From: Bradyrhizobium sp. 186 | GTDB lineage: Bacteria; Pseudomonadota; Alphaproteobacteria; Rhizobiales; Xanthobacteraceae | Assembly: GCF_023101685.1 (NCBI RefSeq) | Contig: NZ_CP082164.1 | Coordinates: 8,556,001-8,620,000, forward strand | Direction of reading: 5' to 3' | Length of the DNA: 64,000 nucleotides | In this document: piece by piece, positions 8,197 through 15,982 of the stretch | Layout: the number at the start of each line of letters is the position of its first letter | Numbering within the stretch: the first letter of the stretch is position 1 | Program-made: the position numbers and the translations under genes | The notes under the pieces: model-generated | What the model saw: the letters and a program-made list of their open reading frames with translations, nothing else | Told to the model about the DNA's origin: nothing | The model's database searches: none

Positions 8197-8208
8197 CGTA
8201 TACATTAA
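8197..8208. promoter_or_regulatory. GntR operator copy 2 (mdcA promoter region)
   Basis: Second exact copy of CGTATACATTAA, ending 38 bp before the mdcA start, well placed to block transcription of the decarboxylase operon. Assignment to the GntR protein at 6156-6857 rests on the known GTATAC core of MdcY and MatR sites. Confidence 0.55.
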
Positions 8209-8246
8209 GCGACATCAAAGTTCATCCCGCATGCCAAGGAGCCGAA

Positions 8247-9893
8247 ATGAGTCGTTGGGGTATGCAAAAGGCCGCCCTGGGGGAGCGCCTCGCGGCCGGC
8301 CGCCGGCACGCCAAGGGAAAGATAGTCCCGATCCCGAATCTGGGCGCGTTTCTGAAGGCGGTGGTCCGGTCAAGCGACCGGGTGTGCCTGGAGGGTGATA
8401 ATCAGAAGCAGGCCGACATCCTTGCCTCGGCCCTCGCGAACCTCGACCCCGGGGATGTCCATGACCTCCACATGGTCCAATCCGGCGTGGTCCTGCCTTC
8501 CCACCTCGACATCTTCGAGAAGGGAATCGCGCGGCGGCTCGACTTCTCCTATTCTGGCCCGCAATCGGCGCGCATCGCGCGCATGCTGTTCGGCGGCAAG
8601 ATCGAGCTCGGGGCGGTGCATACCTACCTCGAGCTGTTCGCGCGCTACTTCATCGACCTCACGCCGAACGTCGCGCTGATCGCGGCGGTCAGCGCGGACA
8701 AGGACGGCAACCTTTATACGGGGCCGAACACCGAAGACACGCCGACGGTGGTCGAGGCGACCAGCTACAAGAACGGTCTCGTCGTGGCGCAAGTCACCGA
8801 GATCGTCGACAAGGTGCCGCGCGTCGACATTCCCGGCGACCTCGTGCATTTCGTGGTCGAGGCCGGCCGTCCCTTCTACGTCGAGCCGCTCTTCACCCGT
8901 GACCCTGCGGCCATCACCGAGACCCAGATCCTGACGGCGATGCTCGCCATCAAGGGCATCTACGCGCCCTATGGCGTGCGCCGGCTCAATCACGGCATCG
9001 GCTTCAACACCGCCGCGATCGAGCTGCTGCTGCCGACCTACGGCGAGAAGCTCGGCCTCAAGGGCAAGGTCTGCACGCATTTCGCGCTCAATCCGCATCC
9101 GACCATGATTCCGGCGATCGAATCCGGCTGGGTCGAGCAGATCCATTGTTTTGGCTCGGAAGTCGGCATGGAGGATTATGTCGCGGCGCGCTCCGACATC
9201 TTCTTCACGGGTCCCGACGGCTCGCTGCGATCCAACCGCGCCTTCTGCCAGACGGCGGGCCTCTATGCCTGCGACATGTTCATCGGATCGACGCTGCAGA
9301 TCGACCTCGAAGGCCACAGCTCGACGGTGACGACGAGCCGCATCGCCGGATTCGGCGGCGCGCCTAACATGGGATCCGACCCGCGCGGCCGCCGTCACCC
9401 GAGCGAACCCTGGCTGAAGGCCGGCGCCGAAGCCGACCCCGATTCCAATGCTGCGCTGCGCCGCGGCCGCAAGCTCGTGGTGCAGATCGGCGAGACCTTC
9501 GGTGACAGCAATGTCCCGCTCTTCGTCGAGCAACTGGATGCGCTGGAGCTGGCGCGCAAGCTCGACCTCGATCTGGCGCCGGTGATGGTCTACTCCGACG
9601 ACGTCACCCACATCGTCACCGAGGAAGGCATCGCCAACCTCTTGATGTGCCGCAGCAAGAACGAGCGCGAGCAGGCGATCCGCGGCGTGGCCGGCTACAC
9701 CGACATCGGACGCGCGCGCGATGCGAAGCTGGTTGAGCAGCTCCGGCAACGCGGCGTGATCCGCCGTCCCGAGGATCTCGGCATCGATCCGCTGGATGCC
9801 GACCGCCGCCTGCTGGCGGCCCGCTCGATCAAAGATCTCATGCTGGCCTCCGGCGGTCTCTACCGTCCGCCCAGCCGCTTCCGCAACTGGTGA
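8247..9893 (+). CDS. mdcA: Malonate decarboxylase alpha subunit (acetyl-S-ACP:malonate ACP transferase)
   Basis: 548-aa cytoplasmic subunit that swaps malonate for acetate on the acyl carrier protein, giving malonyl-S-ACP. The length matches MdcA. Recognisable blocks are DNQKQADILASALANLDP, DLHMVQSGVVLPSHLDIFEKGIARRLDFSYSG in pieces, RRLNHGIGFNTAAIELLLPTYG, CFGSEVGMEDYVAARSD and VTEEGIANLLMCRS. The ATG at 8247 follows AAGGAG. The frame is open to 8178, but that would run through the second operator. It is the first gene of the mdcACDEGBH operon, with the carrier-protein gene 10 bp downstream. Confidence 0.95.
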   Translation: MSRWGMQKAALGERLAAGRRHAKGKIVPIPNLGAFLKAVVRSSDRVCLEGDNQKQADILASALANLDPGDVHDLHMVQSGVVLPSHLDIFEKGIARRLDFSYSGPQSARIARMLFGGKIELGAVHTYLELFARYFIDLTPNVALIAAVSADKDGNLYTGPNTEDTPTVVEATSYKNGLVVAQVTEIVDKVPRVDIPGDLVHFVVEAGRPFYVEPLFTRDPAAITETQILTAMLAIKGIYAPYGVRRLNHGIGFNTAAIELLLPTYGEKLGLKGKVCTHFALNPHPTMIPAIESGWVEQIHCFGSEVGMEDYVAARSDIFFTGPDGSLRSNRAFCQTAGLYACDMFIGSTLQIDLEGHSSTVTTSRIAGFGGAPNMGSDPRGRRHPSEPWLKAGAEADPDSNAALRRGRKLVVQIGETFGDSNVPLFVEQLDALELARKLDLDLAPVMVYSDDVTHIVTEEGIANLLMCRSKNEREQAIRGVAGYTDIGRARDAKLVEQLRQRGVIRRPEDLGIDPLDADRRLLAARSIKDLMLASGGLYRPPSRFRNW

Positions 9894-9903
9894 GGGGTTT
9901 CGC

Positions 9904-10221
9904 ATGGAAAAGCTCAGCTTCAGACTGACCGCTGCCAGATCCGCGGGCGGCACCCGCGCGCAGGCGATCGTCGGCGTCGTCGCCTCCGGCAATCTCGAGG
10001 TGCTGCTGGAACGGGCCTCACCGGCCGACACGTGCACGATCGACATCGCAACCGCGGCTCATGGCTTCGGCGCGGTGTGGGACGCCGTCGTTCGCGATTT
10101 CGTCGCCCGCCGCTCTGCCGGCGGCCTGCGCATCTCCATCAATGACGGCGGCGCCCGCCCCGACACCGTGGCGCTGCGACTTGCCCAGGGCATCCGCAAG
10201 ATCGAGGAGCCGGAACGATGA
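9904..10221 (+). CDS. mdcC: Malonate decarboxylase acyl carrier protein (delta subunit)
   Basis: 105-aa carrier protein bearing the 2'-(5''-triphosphoribosyl)-3'-dephospho-CoA-derived prosthetic group. The attachment serine is most likely Ser28 in the block GVVASGNLEVLL. Family members have a serine in this position rather than the DSL motif of fatty-acid ACP. The stop codon overlaps the start of mdcD by 4 bp. The frame continues open upstream into mdcA, but the ATG at 9904 directly after GAGGGGTTTCGC gives the normal family N-terminus. Confidence 0.93.
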   Translation: MEKLSFRLTAARSAGGTRAQAIVGVVASGNLEVLLERASPADTCTIDIATAAHGFGAVWDAVVRDFVARRSAGGLRISINDGGARPDTVALRLAQGIRKIEEPER

Positions 10222-11132
10222 CAGCCGTCACCGCCAATGATGTCTCGCTGAGCTGGTACGAGGCAAGCGCCCGGCAGCGCATCGACGCGCTGGTCGATGC
10301 CGGCAGCTTCTGTGAATTCATCGGCCCGGAGCTGCGCGAGATCAGCCCGCACCTTTCGATCTTCAACCTGCCGGCGCAGTTCGACGACGGCATCGTCATC
10401 GGGCGCGGCCGGCTGGATGGCGCGCCGGTGCTCGTTGCCGCGCAGGAAGGACGCTTCATGGGTGGCGCCTTTGGTGAAGTCCACGGTGCGAAACTCACCG
10501 GACTGCTGCGCGCGGCGCGCACGCTGAACCAAAGCGTGCTGATCCTGTTCGACACCGGCGGCGTGCGGCTTCAGGAGGCCAATGCCGGCGAGCTCGCGAT
10601 CGCGGAGATCATGCGCGCGGTGGTCGAGGCGCGGCGCGCCGGCATCCACATCGTCGGCCTGATCGGCGGGCGCGCCGGCTGCTATGGCGGCGGCAGCCTG
10701 ATCGCAGGTACTTGCTCGCGCCTGATCATCTCCGAACAGGGACGGCTCAGCGTCAGCGGCCCCGAGGTGATCGAGACCAACAAAGGCATCGAGGAATTCG
10801 ACTCGCGCGACCGCGCCCTGGTCTGGCGCACCATGGGCGGCAAGCACCGCTACCTCATCGGCGGCGCCGATGCGTTCGTCGACGACGAGGCGCTGGCGTT
10901 TCGCGAGGCGGCGATCGATGCGCTCAAGGCTAACGGACGATGCGACGCAACGGTTCTTGAAGCCGAGCAGACGCGCCTCGAGCGGCGATTGCAGCGCTTC
11001 GGCGAAGACGAGGACGCCGTCGAGATCTGGCAGGCGCTTGGCATCGACCAGCCGTCCGAGATCCCCGCACTTCCGACCGGCGCGTTCCTTCGCGCGGCCA
11101 GCAACAGGGAGAATGCCGATGACGCTCGATGA
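10218..11132 (+). CDS. mdcD: Malonate decarboxylase beta subunit
   Basis: 304-aa carboxyltransferase-fold subunit that, with MdcE, decarboxylates malonyl-S-ACP to acetyl-S-ACP. Diagnostic stretches are SLSWYEASARQRIDALVDAGSF at the N-terminus (in part), EGRFMGGAFGEVHGAKLTGLL, VLILFDTGGVRLQEANAGE and GRLSVSGPEVIETNKGIEEFD. These are crotonase-like oxyanion-hole regions shared with acetyl-CoA carboxylase beta. Start and stop overlap its neighbours mdcC and mdcE, typical of a tightly coupled operon. Confidence 0.95.
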   Translation: MTAVTANDVSLSWYEASARQRIDALVDAGSFCEFIGPELREISPHLSIFNLPAQFDDGIVIGRGRLDGAPVLVAAQEGRFMGGAFGEVHGAKLTGLLRAARTLNQSVLILFDTGGVRLQEANAGELAIAEIMRAVVEARRAGIHIVGLIGGRAGCYGGGSLIAGTCSRLIISEQGRLSVSGPEVIETNKGIEEFDSRDRALVWRTMGGKHRYLIGGADAFVDDEALAFREAAIDALKANGRCDATVLEAEQTRLERRLQRFGEDEDAVEIWQALGIDQPSEIPALPTGAFLRAASNRENADDAR

Positions 11133-11856
11133 CATCCTGACCGGCTTGTTCCCGAACGGTGCCAAGATCGAAACCACGGGCGCGGTGATCGCGGGACAGG
11201 CGGTCCTGCCTGACGGCGGACCGATCCACGTCCTCGGCATCACCCAGGAACAGCCGCTCGGCGTGGACGAAGCCATCGTGCTCGCGAGGCGCGTGATCGA
11301 GATCGTCAAATCGAAGGATCGGGCGCCGATCTTGTTCCTGGTGGATTCCGCCAGCCAGCGCATGAGCAAGCGCGACGAGCTGCTGGGCCTCAGCGAATAT
11401 CTGTCGCATCTCGCCAAGGCCCTGCTGCTAGCGGAAGCCGAGGGACATCGCACCGTCGGCCTGCTCTATGGCGGCAGCGCCGCCGGCGCGTTCATCGCCA
11501 CCGCGCTTGCCACCGGCACGCTGGTGGCGCTGCCCGGCGCGCATCCCGCGGTGATGGACCTGCCGTCGATGGCGCGGGTGACCAAGCTTCCGATCGACGT
11601 CTTGAAAGCCAAGGCGGAACCCACGCCGGTGTTCGCGCCCGGGCTCGACAACATGGTGCTGACAGGCGGCGTCCACGTCGTCTGGGACGAAGCTGCGCCG
11701 CTGGCGCCGCAGCTTGCCGCCGTGCTGCAACGGTCGCTCGGACCGGATGATCGCGGCCGGCTCGGCAGCGAACGCGGTGGACGACGGAAGGCCGCCGAGC
11801 TTGCCGAGCGTGTTGCGCGCGCTACGGACTCACATCAGGGGGCGCGACATGCTTGA
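11119..11856 (+). CDS. mdcE: Malonate decarboxylase gamma subunit
   Basis: 245-aa partner of MdcD, of the acetyl-CoA carboxylase alpha-like carboxyltransferase fold. It begins MTLDDILTGLFP and has AILFLVDSASQRMSKRDELLG-like and SAAGAFIATALATGTLVALPGA regions forming the CoA/ACP channel. The ATG at 11119 sits 14 bp inside mdcD and follows CAGGGAG. The frame is open further upstream inside mdcD, which is only shadow coding. The C-terminal 30 residues are charged and poorly conserved. Confidence 0.94.
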   Translation: MTLDDILTGLFPNGAKIETTGAVIAGQAVLPDGGPIHVLGITQEQPLGVDEAIVLARRVIEIVKSKDRAPILFLVDSASQRMSKRDELLGLSEYLSHLAKALLLAEAEGHRTVGLLYGGSAAGAFIATALATGTLVALPGAHPAVMDLPSMARVTKLPIDVLKAKAEPTPVFAPGLDNMVLTGGVHVVWDEAAPLAPQLAAVLQRSLGPDDRGRLGSERGGRRKAAELAERVARATDSHQGARHA

Positions 11857-12496
11857 GCCTCTCGCGCGCCACAGCATGGTGAAGGCTTCGGCAGCCGGAT
11901 GGGCCGCGGTGATGAACCGCGATCCCGAACTCGCCAGCGAGCCGATCGTCGCGGGCTGGGCCCACGCCGGACGCCCGCTCGTCGTTCGCCGGCCGGCTTG
12001 CAGCGATACCGCAGGCCTCGTTCCGCTCGGTCTGCCGTTGCCGCCGAGCCACGGCAAGCAACGCATCGCGGTCTCGCTCGCTGCTGCCGATATCGTCGCA
12101 TCGGCCCCGCCTCCGCTGTTGGCCGACGCAGCGGTGGCGGCGCCCGCGCGCTGGCGCGAGACGATCGAGAAGCTGCTCCGGCTTCAGCCGGAGACCCGCA
12201 CCTATGGCAGCCTGGCCTGGCAGCATCTCACCGGCCTTCCCTATCTTTCGGATGGATCGGACCTCGATCTGCTCTGGCCTCTGTCGTCGGCGAAGCAGGC
12301 CGCAACTCTGGTGGCCGACATCGCGCGGATCGCAAAGCAGGTGCCGATGCGGCTGGACGGGGAGATCACAGGTCCCGCCGGCGGGGTTCAATGGCGCGAA
12401 CTGACTGGTACTGACGCGGACGAAGTCCTCGTGAAGGGTCCGGCAGGCGTCACCACGACGACGCGCGCGGCCTTCCTCGCGGATCTCGTGTCATGA
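11849..12496 (+). CDS. mdcG: Malonate decarboxylase holo-ACP synthase (phosphoribosyl-dephospho-CoA transferase)
   Basis: 215-aa nucleotidyltransferase that transfers the triphosphoribosyl-dephospho-CoA precursor made by MdcB to the serine of MdcC. The start overlaps mdcE by 8 bp. Motifs include the N-terminal ARHSMV, VVRRPAC with VPLGLPLPPSHGKQRIA, and the catalytic nucleotidyltransferase pattern YGSLAWQHLTG followed by SDLDLLWPL, with two aspartates for metal binding. It is followed immediately by mdcB, the enzyme making its substrate. Confidence 0.92.
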   Translation: MLEPLARHSMVKASAAGWAAVMNRDPELASEPIVAGWAHAGRPLVVRRPACSDTAGLVPLGLPLPPSHGKQRIAVSLAAADIVASAPPPLLADAAVAAPARWRETIEKLLRLQPETRTYGSLAWQHLTGLPYLSDGSDLDLLWPLSSAKQAATLVADIARIAKQVPMRLDGEITGPAGGVQWRELTGTDADEVLVKGPAGVTTTTRAAFLADLVS

Positions 12497-13347
12497 CCAT
12501 TGCGCTCAGATGGCAATCACTGCCGGGTCGCGCGCTTCCTGCGGAGCAGCTCGGCCATCTCGCATCGCTCTGCCTGAAGCTCGAAGTCGAGACCTATCCA
12601 AAGCCGGGGCTCGTTAGCCGTGTCGACAACGGTGCGCATCGCGACATGGACGCCGCCCTGTTGTGCCTGAGCGCCGACACCCTGACGCCGTTTTTCGGCG
12701 ATCTGGCCGCCGCAGGCGCCAAAGGTGCCGGCATGAACCGGTTGCGCGCGATCGGCGTTGCCGCAGAGCGCGCGATGTTGGCTGCGACCTGCGGTGTGAA
12801 TACGCATCGGGGCGCGATCTTCGGACTGGGTCTGCTCTGCGCCGCGGCCGGTTATCGGAACGCCGTGGGCATTCGCAAATCCCTCGGCCGGCTGGTTTCG
12901 GAGCGTTGGGGCGAGGACATCCTGTCCGGTCCGGTATCGCTGCGCAGCCACGGCGCCGTGGCCGCGCGGCGCTACGGCGCCGGCGGCGCCAGGGGGGAAG
13001 CCGCCGACGGTTTCCCGTCGGTCTACGACATCGCCCTACCCGCGCTGCATGCAGCGCGCGAGCTTGCGCCTCATGACGAGGAAGCCGTTCGCGTTCAGAC
13101 CTGCATGAGCTTGATCAGTAACGTCACCGACACCAACCTCCTGCATCGAGGCGGGGCCGAGGGACTGGGGTTCGCGCAAGCCAGCGCCTCCACCTTTCTT
13201 GCCGCGGGCGGGGTTGGATCGCCGGAATGGCGCAGGCGTGCTGCCGAGATTCACGAAGCTTTCGTGACACGCAATCTCAGTCCCGGCGGCTCCGCAGACC
13301 TGCTGGCAATGGCCCTTTTCGTCGATCGGATCGATCAGGGATGCTAG
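12493..13347 (+). CDS. mdcB: Triphosphoribosyl-dephospho-CoA synthase
   Basis: 284-aa CitG/MdcB-family enzyme making 2'-(5''-triphosphoribosyl)-3'-dephospho-CoA from ATP and dephospho-CoA. Family motifs are EVETYPKPGLVSRVDNGAH near 30-50, AGAKGAGMNRLRAIGVAAERAM, GVNTHRGAIFGLGLL, SVYDIALPAL and the C-terminal VTDTNLLHRGG. The 4-bp overlap with mdcG and 7-bp overlap with mdcH show operon coupling. Length agrees with the family. Confidence 0.94.
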   Translation: MTIALRWQSLPGRALPAEQLGHLASLCLKLEVETYPKPGLVSRVDNGAHRDMDAALLCLSADTLTPFFGDLAAAGAKGAGMNRLRAIGVAAERAMLAATCGVNTHRGAIFGLGLLCAAAGYRNAVGIRKSLGRLVSERWGEDILSGPVSLRSHGAVAARRYGAGGARGEAADGFPSVYDIALPALHAARELAPHDEEAVRVQTCMSLISNVTDTNLLHRGGAEGLGFAQASASTFLAAGGVGSPEWRRRAAEIHEAFVTRNLSPGGSADLLAMALFVDRIDQGC

Positions 13348-14258
13348 CACTGCTCTGCGGCGGACAAGGTGCGCTCTCGGACAAGATTTTTGATCTTGTC
13401 GCGGACCAGCCTGCCGCGAAGTCAATCTTCGCCGCGGCGACGGCTTGTCTCGGTGAGGATCCTCGGGAATTCGTTCGGACGCTCAACGCCGAGCAACTGT
13501 CGGAAAATCATGCCAGCCAGGTCCTGACCGTCACATCGGCTCTCGCGATCCACGCCTGCATCGCTGACCTGTTGACCGAAGAGACCGCTGTCACCGGGTA
13601 TAGCGTCGGCGAGATGGCGGCCTGGAGTATCGCGGGAATCTGGACCGCCGACGAAGCGTTGCGGCTCACCAATATTCGTGCACGGCTGATGGAAAGCGCA
13701 ACGGAGCCCGATGGCCGCCTGGGTTACATCCGCGGGCTCAACCGGACTGCGATCGAACTCTTGCTTGCAAAGCACCGCTGCGAGATCGCGATCAGGAATC
13801 CTGACCTTCTTTTCGTGGTCGGAGGCGTGGAGCGGGATGTTATCGCGCTCTGCGACGAGGCCGCTGGGGCAGGAGCGCGCACCGGCCTTCTCGCCGTCAA
13901 AATCGCGTCGCATACGACGAGGCTGGCGAAGGCCTGTAAACCTCTGCAGCAGGCGCTCGATGCTAGTAGTGACGCGGCCGTCGCAGGCCAGCGCGTCTTA
14001 CTTGCCGGCGGTGACGGCGAACGGATCTTCTCGGTCGCCGGCGCCACGGTGAAACTGGCAAACCAGGTCGCCCATCCCATCGATTGGGCGGCAACCCTGG
14101 ACGCGCTTACAGAGCTGGGCGTCACCGAGGTGCTGGACCTCGGGCCCGGACATGCGCTGGCTGAGATGATGCGAGCATCTCAGCCGTCCACACGCTGCTA
14201 CGCCGCCGACGGCTTTCGCACGATCGAGGGCCTGCGAAACTGGGTTGCTTCCAAATAG
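13341..14258 (+). CDS. mdcH: Malonate decarboxylase-specific malonyl transferase (MdcH)
   Basis: 305-aa malonyl-CoA:ACP transacylase-like protein that charges the decarboxylase carrier protein with malonyl from malonyl-CoA. It starts MLALLCGGQGALSDKIFDL. The active-site serine lies in TGYSVGEMAAWSIAGIW (GxSxG), the arginine region is IRARLMESA, and the histidine in AVKIASHTTRLAKACKPL. It is the last gene of the operon, and no transcription terminator is obvious directly after it. The frame is open upstream inside mdcB, but the ATG at 13341 gives the correct family start. Confidence 0.92.
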   Translation: MLALLCGGQGALSDKIFDLVADQPAAKSIFAAATACLGEDPREFVRTLNAEQLSENHASQVLTVTSALAIHACIADLLTEETAVTGYSVGEMAAWSIAGIWTADEALRLTNIRARLMESATEPDGRLGYIRGLNRTAIELLLAKHRCEIAIRNPDLLFVVGGVERDVIALCDEAAGAGARTGLLAVKIASHTTRLAKACKPLQQALDASSDAAVAGQRVLLAGGDGERIFSVAGATVKLANQVAHPIDWAATLDALTELGVTEVLDLGPGHALAEMMRASQPSTRCYAADGFRTIEGLRNWVASK

Positions 14259-14538
14259 CAGGAGACCGGACGCGAACCACGCTCGAACCCGCACTCGATG
14301 GCGCCGGTTACTCGCGCGCGGCATCACCAGCAGCCCTTAAGGTGCAAGACTAGCACACAACGAAAGGCGAGCGTTCTGGGCGACCGCCCTAGCGATCAGG
14401 AGACTAGTTTCGGCAAGCCTTCCAGCGCGGCATGCAGACGTTTTGTCATCACTTGCTCCAGTTCTGGTGTTGGCGCAGCAAGGTGCGCCGCAGGGCTGCC
14501 TATCTCCGCGCCAATTTTGTCGGTCGACTGTGGTGACG

Positions 14539-15039
14539 TTAAGTGCCACGAGGTTGAATGCCCCGTGATGTTGCACTCGGGGTAGATCCGAAAACCCGCC
14601 GCTTACAGCCAAAACTTGGGGAAAGGACAGGCCCGCCAGCGGGCGTTAAACCTGCTATAGCCATCAGCTCAGCAGCCTCGGCGTTGCGCTGCGCTTCTAG
14701 GACATCGACCTGACCGGTCCACCGCTGCTGTTCATTGTAAGCAGCTTGACGGGCAAAGGAATTTAGAGTCCGCTTGAAGCTAACTTGTCGCGTGCGTCCT
14801 GAATAGAATGCGACAGATCGCGCGACAGCTCGATGATGGTTCCAGCTAGGAAGCATCATCAAGGTCGCGCATAATGGCCCGATGCAGCAATTGGCTGCTT
14901 CCAGCACCGCCAATGCGACCGACATTTCTTCAGGGGCGCGAACGTGACCAAAATCGAATTGCGTGAGGGCGGCACTTAATGCGCGAAGGTTTCCAGCAGC
15001 GGTATTGTACCGCCTGCCAACCTGTTTTGGGGAAAGCAA
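14539..15039 (-). CDS. Hypothetical protein, uncertain
   Basis: 166-codon frame without recognised domains. The first 130 residues have a plausible amino-acid balance (helical stretches such as APEEMSVALAVLEAANC and AAYNEQQRWTGQVDVLEAQRNAEAAEL), while the tail is arginine- and serine-rich like shadow coding. It could be a real orphan gene or a relic. No neighbour supports a function. Confidence 0.3.
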   Translation of the reverse strand: MLSPKQVGRRYNTAAGNLRALSAALTQFDFGHVRAPEEMSVALAVLEAANCCIGPLCATLMMLPSWNHHRAVARSVAFYSGRTRQVSFKRTLNSFARQAAYNEQQRWTGQVDVLEAQRNAEAAELMAIAGLTPAGGPVLSPSFGCKRRVFGSTPSATSRGIQPRGT

Positions 15040-15075
15040 GTAGGGTCATTGCAACGGTCTCTGCCGCGCGACTAC

Positions 15076-15086
15076 ATGACGGTCAT
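15076..15086. promoter_or_regulatory. ATGAC-G-GTCAT palindrome, copy 1
   Basis: An 11-bp odd-centred palindrome sharing its core with the longer palindromes at 15936-15952 and 17851-17867. It lies in the gene-poor stretch downstream of the tautomerase gene. Confidence 0.4.
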
Positions 15087-15199
15087 AAAAACGATAGTCT
15101 ATAACTAGGTAAGGCTACGGTTCTTGTCGAATGTCTTGAGCCTGCCGCGGCATTGAAGTTCGATCGTATCTACTTTGTGCAGCTCGAGCACGTGTCCGC

Positions 15200-15403
15200 A
15201 TGAGCGGGCGAAAAATCCGCAACCTTAGCGTTGAAGAGCTCTTATTGGCCTTCTTGGGGGGAAATCCGCAACCAAGTGGCAATCCGGCCCGCGAATTGCT
15301 TATGTCATTCGAACGCGACAACGCGTTGAGTTCATTGGCGAGGCACGCGTCTCTGCTGGGTGCTGGCGAGCGGACGGCGTCGGTTCTTTTGCACCAACAC
15401 TGA
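15200..15403 (+). CDS. Small hypothetical protein, uncertain
   Basis: 67 codons beginning MSGRKIRNLSVEELLLAFLGG, with a natural-looking amphipathic N-terminal half. No family is recognised. It is convergent with the tautomerase gene and has no strong ribosome site. Low confidence that it is expressed. Confidence 0.22.
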   Translation: MSGRKIRNLSVEELLLAFLGGNPQPSGNPARELLMSFERDNALSSLARHASLLGAGERTASVLLHQH

Positions 15404-15421
15404 CGGAAACTCGCTCCAGGC

Positions 15422-15814
15422 CTAGTGCAACTCGCCGGTGACGAACTGGGCCCTTCCCATGCCGAATGACCAATCTTCGTCCGCATTGATCACGAAACTT
15501 ATCAAGAGGTCAGTTGGCGCTACTCCACACGATGACGACAGCCTCTCGGCGAGGACGCGATAAAACTCCAATTTGGACGCCTTGTCGCGCGGGCGGCTCG
15601 TCAATTGCAGCATGACCAATTTATCGGTCCGATTGATATCAAGACCTGTGTCAAGCGCGACGATGCTGGATTGTGGGTGCTGATGCACCACCTGATAGCG
15701 ATCGCGGGGCGGCACGTGGAGCGTTTCTACCAGGACTTCGTGAGTGACATCCATAAGCCGTTGGATCTCCGCATCACTTCGTCCCTCGATCAAATCGAAC
15801 CGCAAAAATGGCAT
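15422..15814 (-). CDS. Tautomerase family protein (4-oxalocrotonate tautomerase/MIF fold)
   Basis: 130-aa tautomerase. After removal of Met the catalytic Pro1 is exposed (MPFLRFDLIEGRSDAEI). GVAPTDLLISFVINADEDWSFG near the C-terminus matches the second beta-alpha-beta unit typical of this subgroup. The start at 15814 follows GTGAGGAGC; the longer open frame up to 15880 would bury the essential proline and is rejected. Such enzymes catalyse keto-enol shifts or hydrolytic dehalogenation, and the substrate here is unknown. It lies downstream of the interrupted chemotaxis receptor on the same strand, separated by the palindrome at 15936-15952. Confidence 0.88.
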   Translation of the reverse strand: MPFLRFDLIEGRSDAEIQRLMDVTHEVLVETLHVPPRDRYQVVHQHPQSSIVALDTGLDINRTDKLVMLQLTSRPRDKASKLEFYRVLAERLSSSCGVAPTDLLISFVINADEDWSFGMGRAQFVTGELH

Positions 15815-15935
15815 GGCGATGCTCCTCACTTCTGGCTCAACTAACAAAGCTGCGGCGGGCAACCAAGGCTGACCGAGCAACGAAAAGCTGCAATACTCGT
15901 TGTAAGTTTTCTCTGCCCGAGCGAGATCATGAATT

Positions 15936-15952
15936 CAGATGACCGTCATCTG
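15936..15952. promoter_or_regulatory. CAGATGAC-C-GTCATCTG palindrome, copy 2
   Basis: 17-bp palindrome with perfect 8-bp arms, 122 bp upstream of the tautomerase start and just past the end of the chemotaxis receptor gene. Same core as the copies at 15076 and 17851; a likely binding site for one regulator. Confidence 0.5.
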
Positions 15953-15982
15953 TCCTTAAGATGGACGACGGAGCACTCTAAC

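Larger units (their letters stand above)
14259..15421. other. 1.16-kb stretch with no confidently recognised gene
   Basis: Between mdcH and the tautomerase gene I see no recognisable protein family, tRNA or insertion sequence. It holds a possible minus-strand reading frame (14539-15039), a small plus-strand frame (15200-15403), a short GCCCGC/GCGGGC hairpin at 14631-14644, and one member of the ATGAC-N-GTCAT palindrome family (15076-15086). Confidence 0.5.

Noticed and set aside
8370..10046. 558-codon open frame on the minus strand opposite mdcA
   Set aside because: It mirrors the high third-position GC of mdcA; its protein is Arg/Asp/His-rich with no family resemblance, while mdcA is unmistakable.
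10059..11453. 464-codon minus-strand frame opposite mdcD and mdcE
   Set aside because: Shadow of two overlapping, well-recognised plus-strand genes; no conserved motif.
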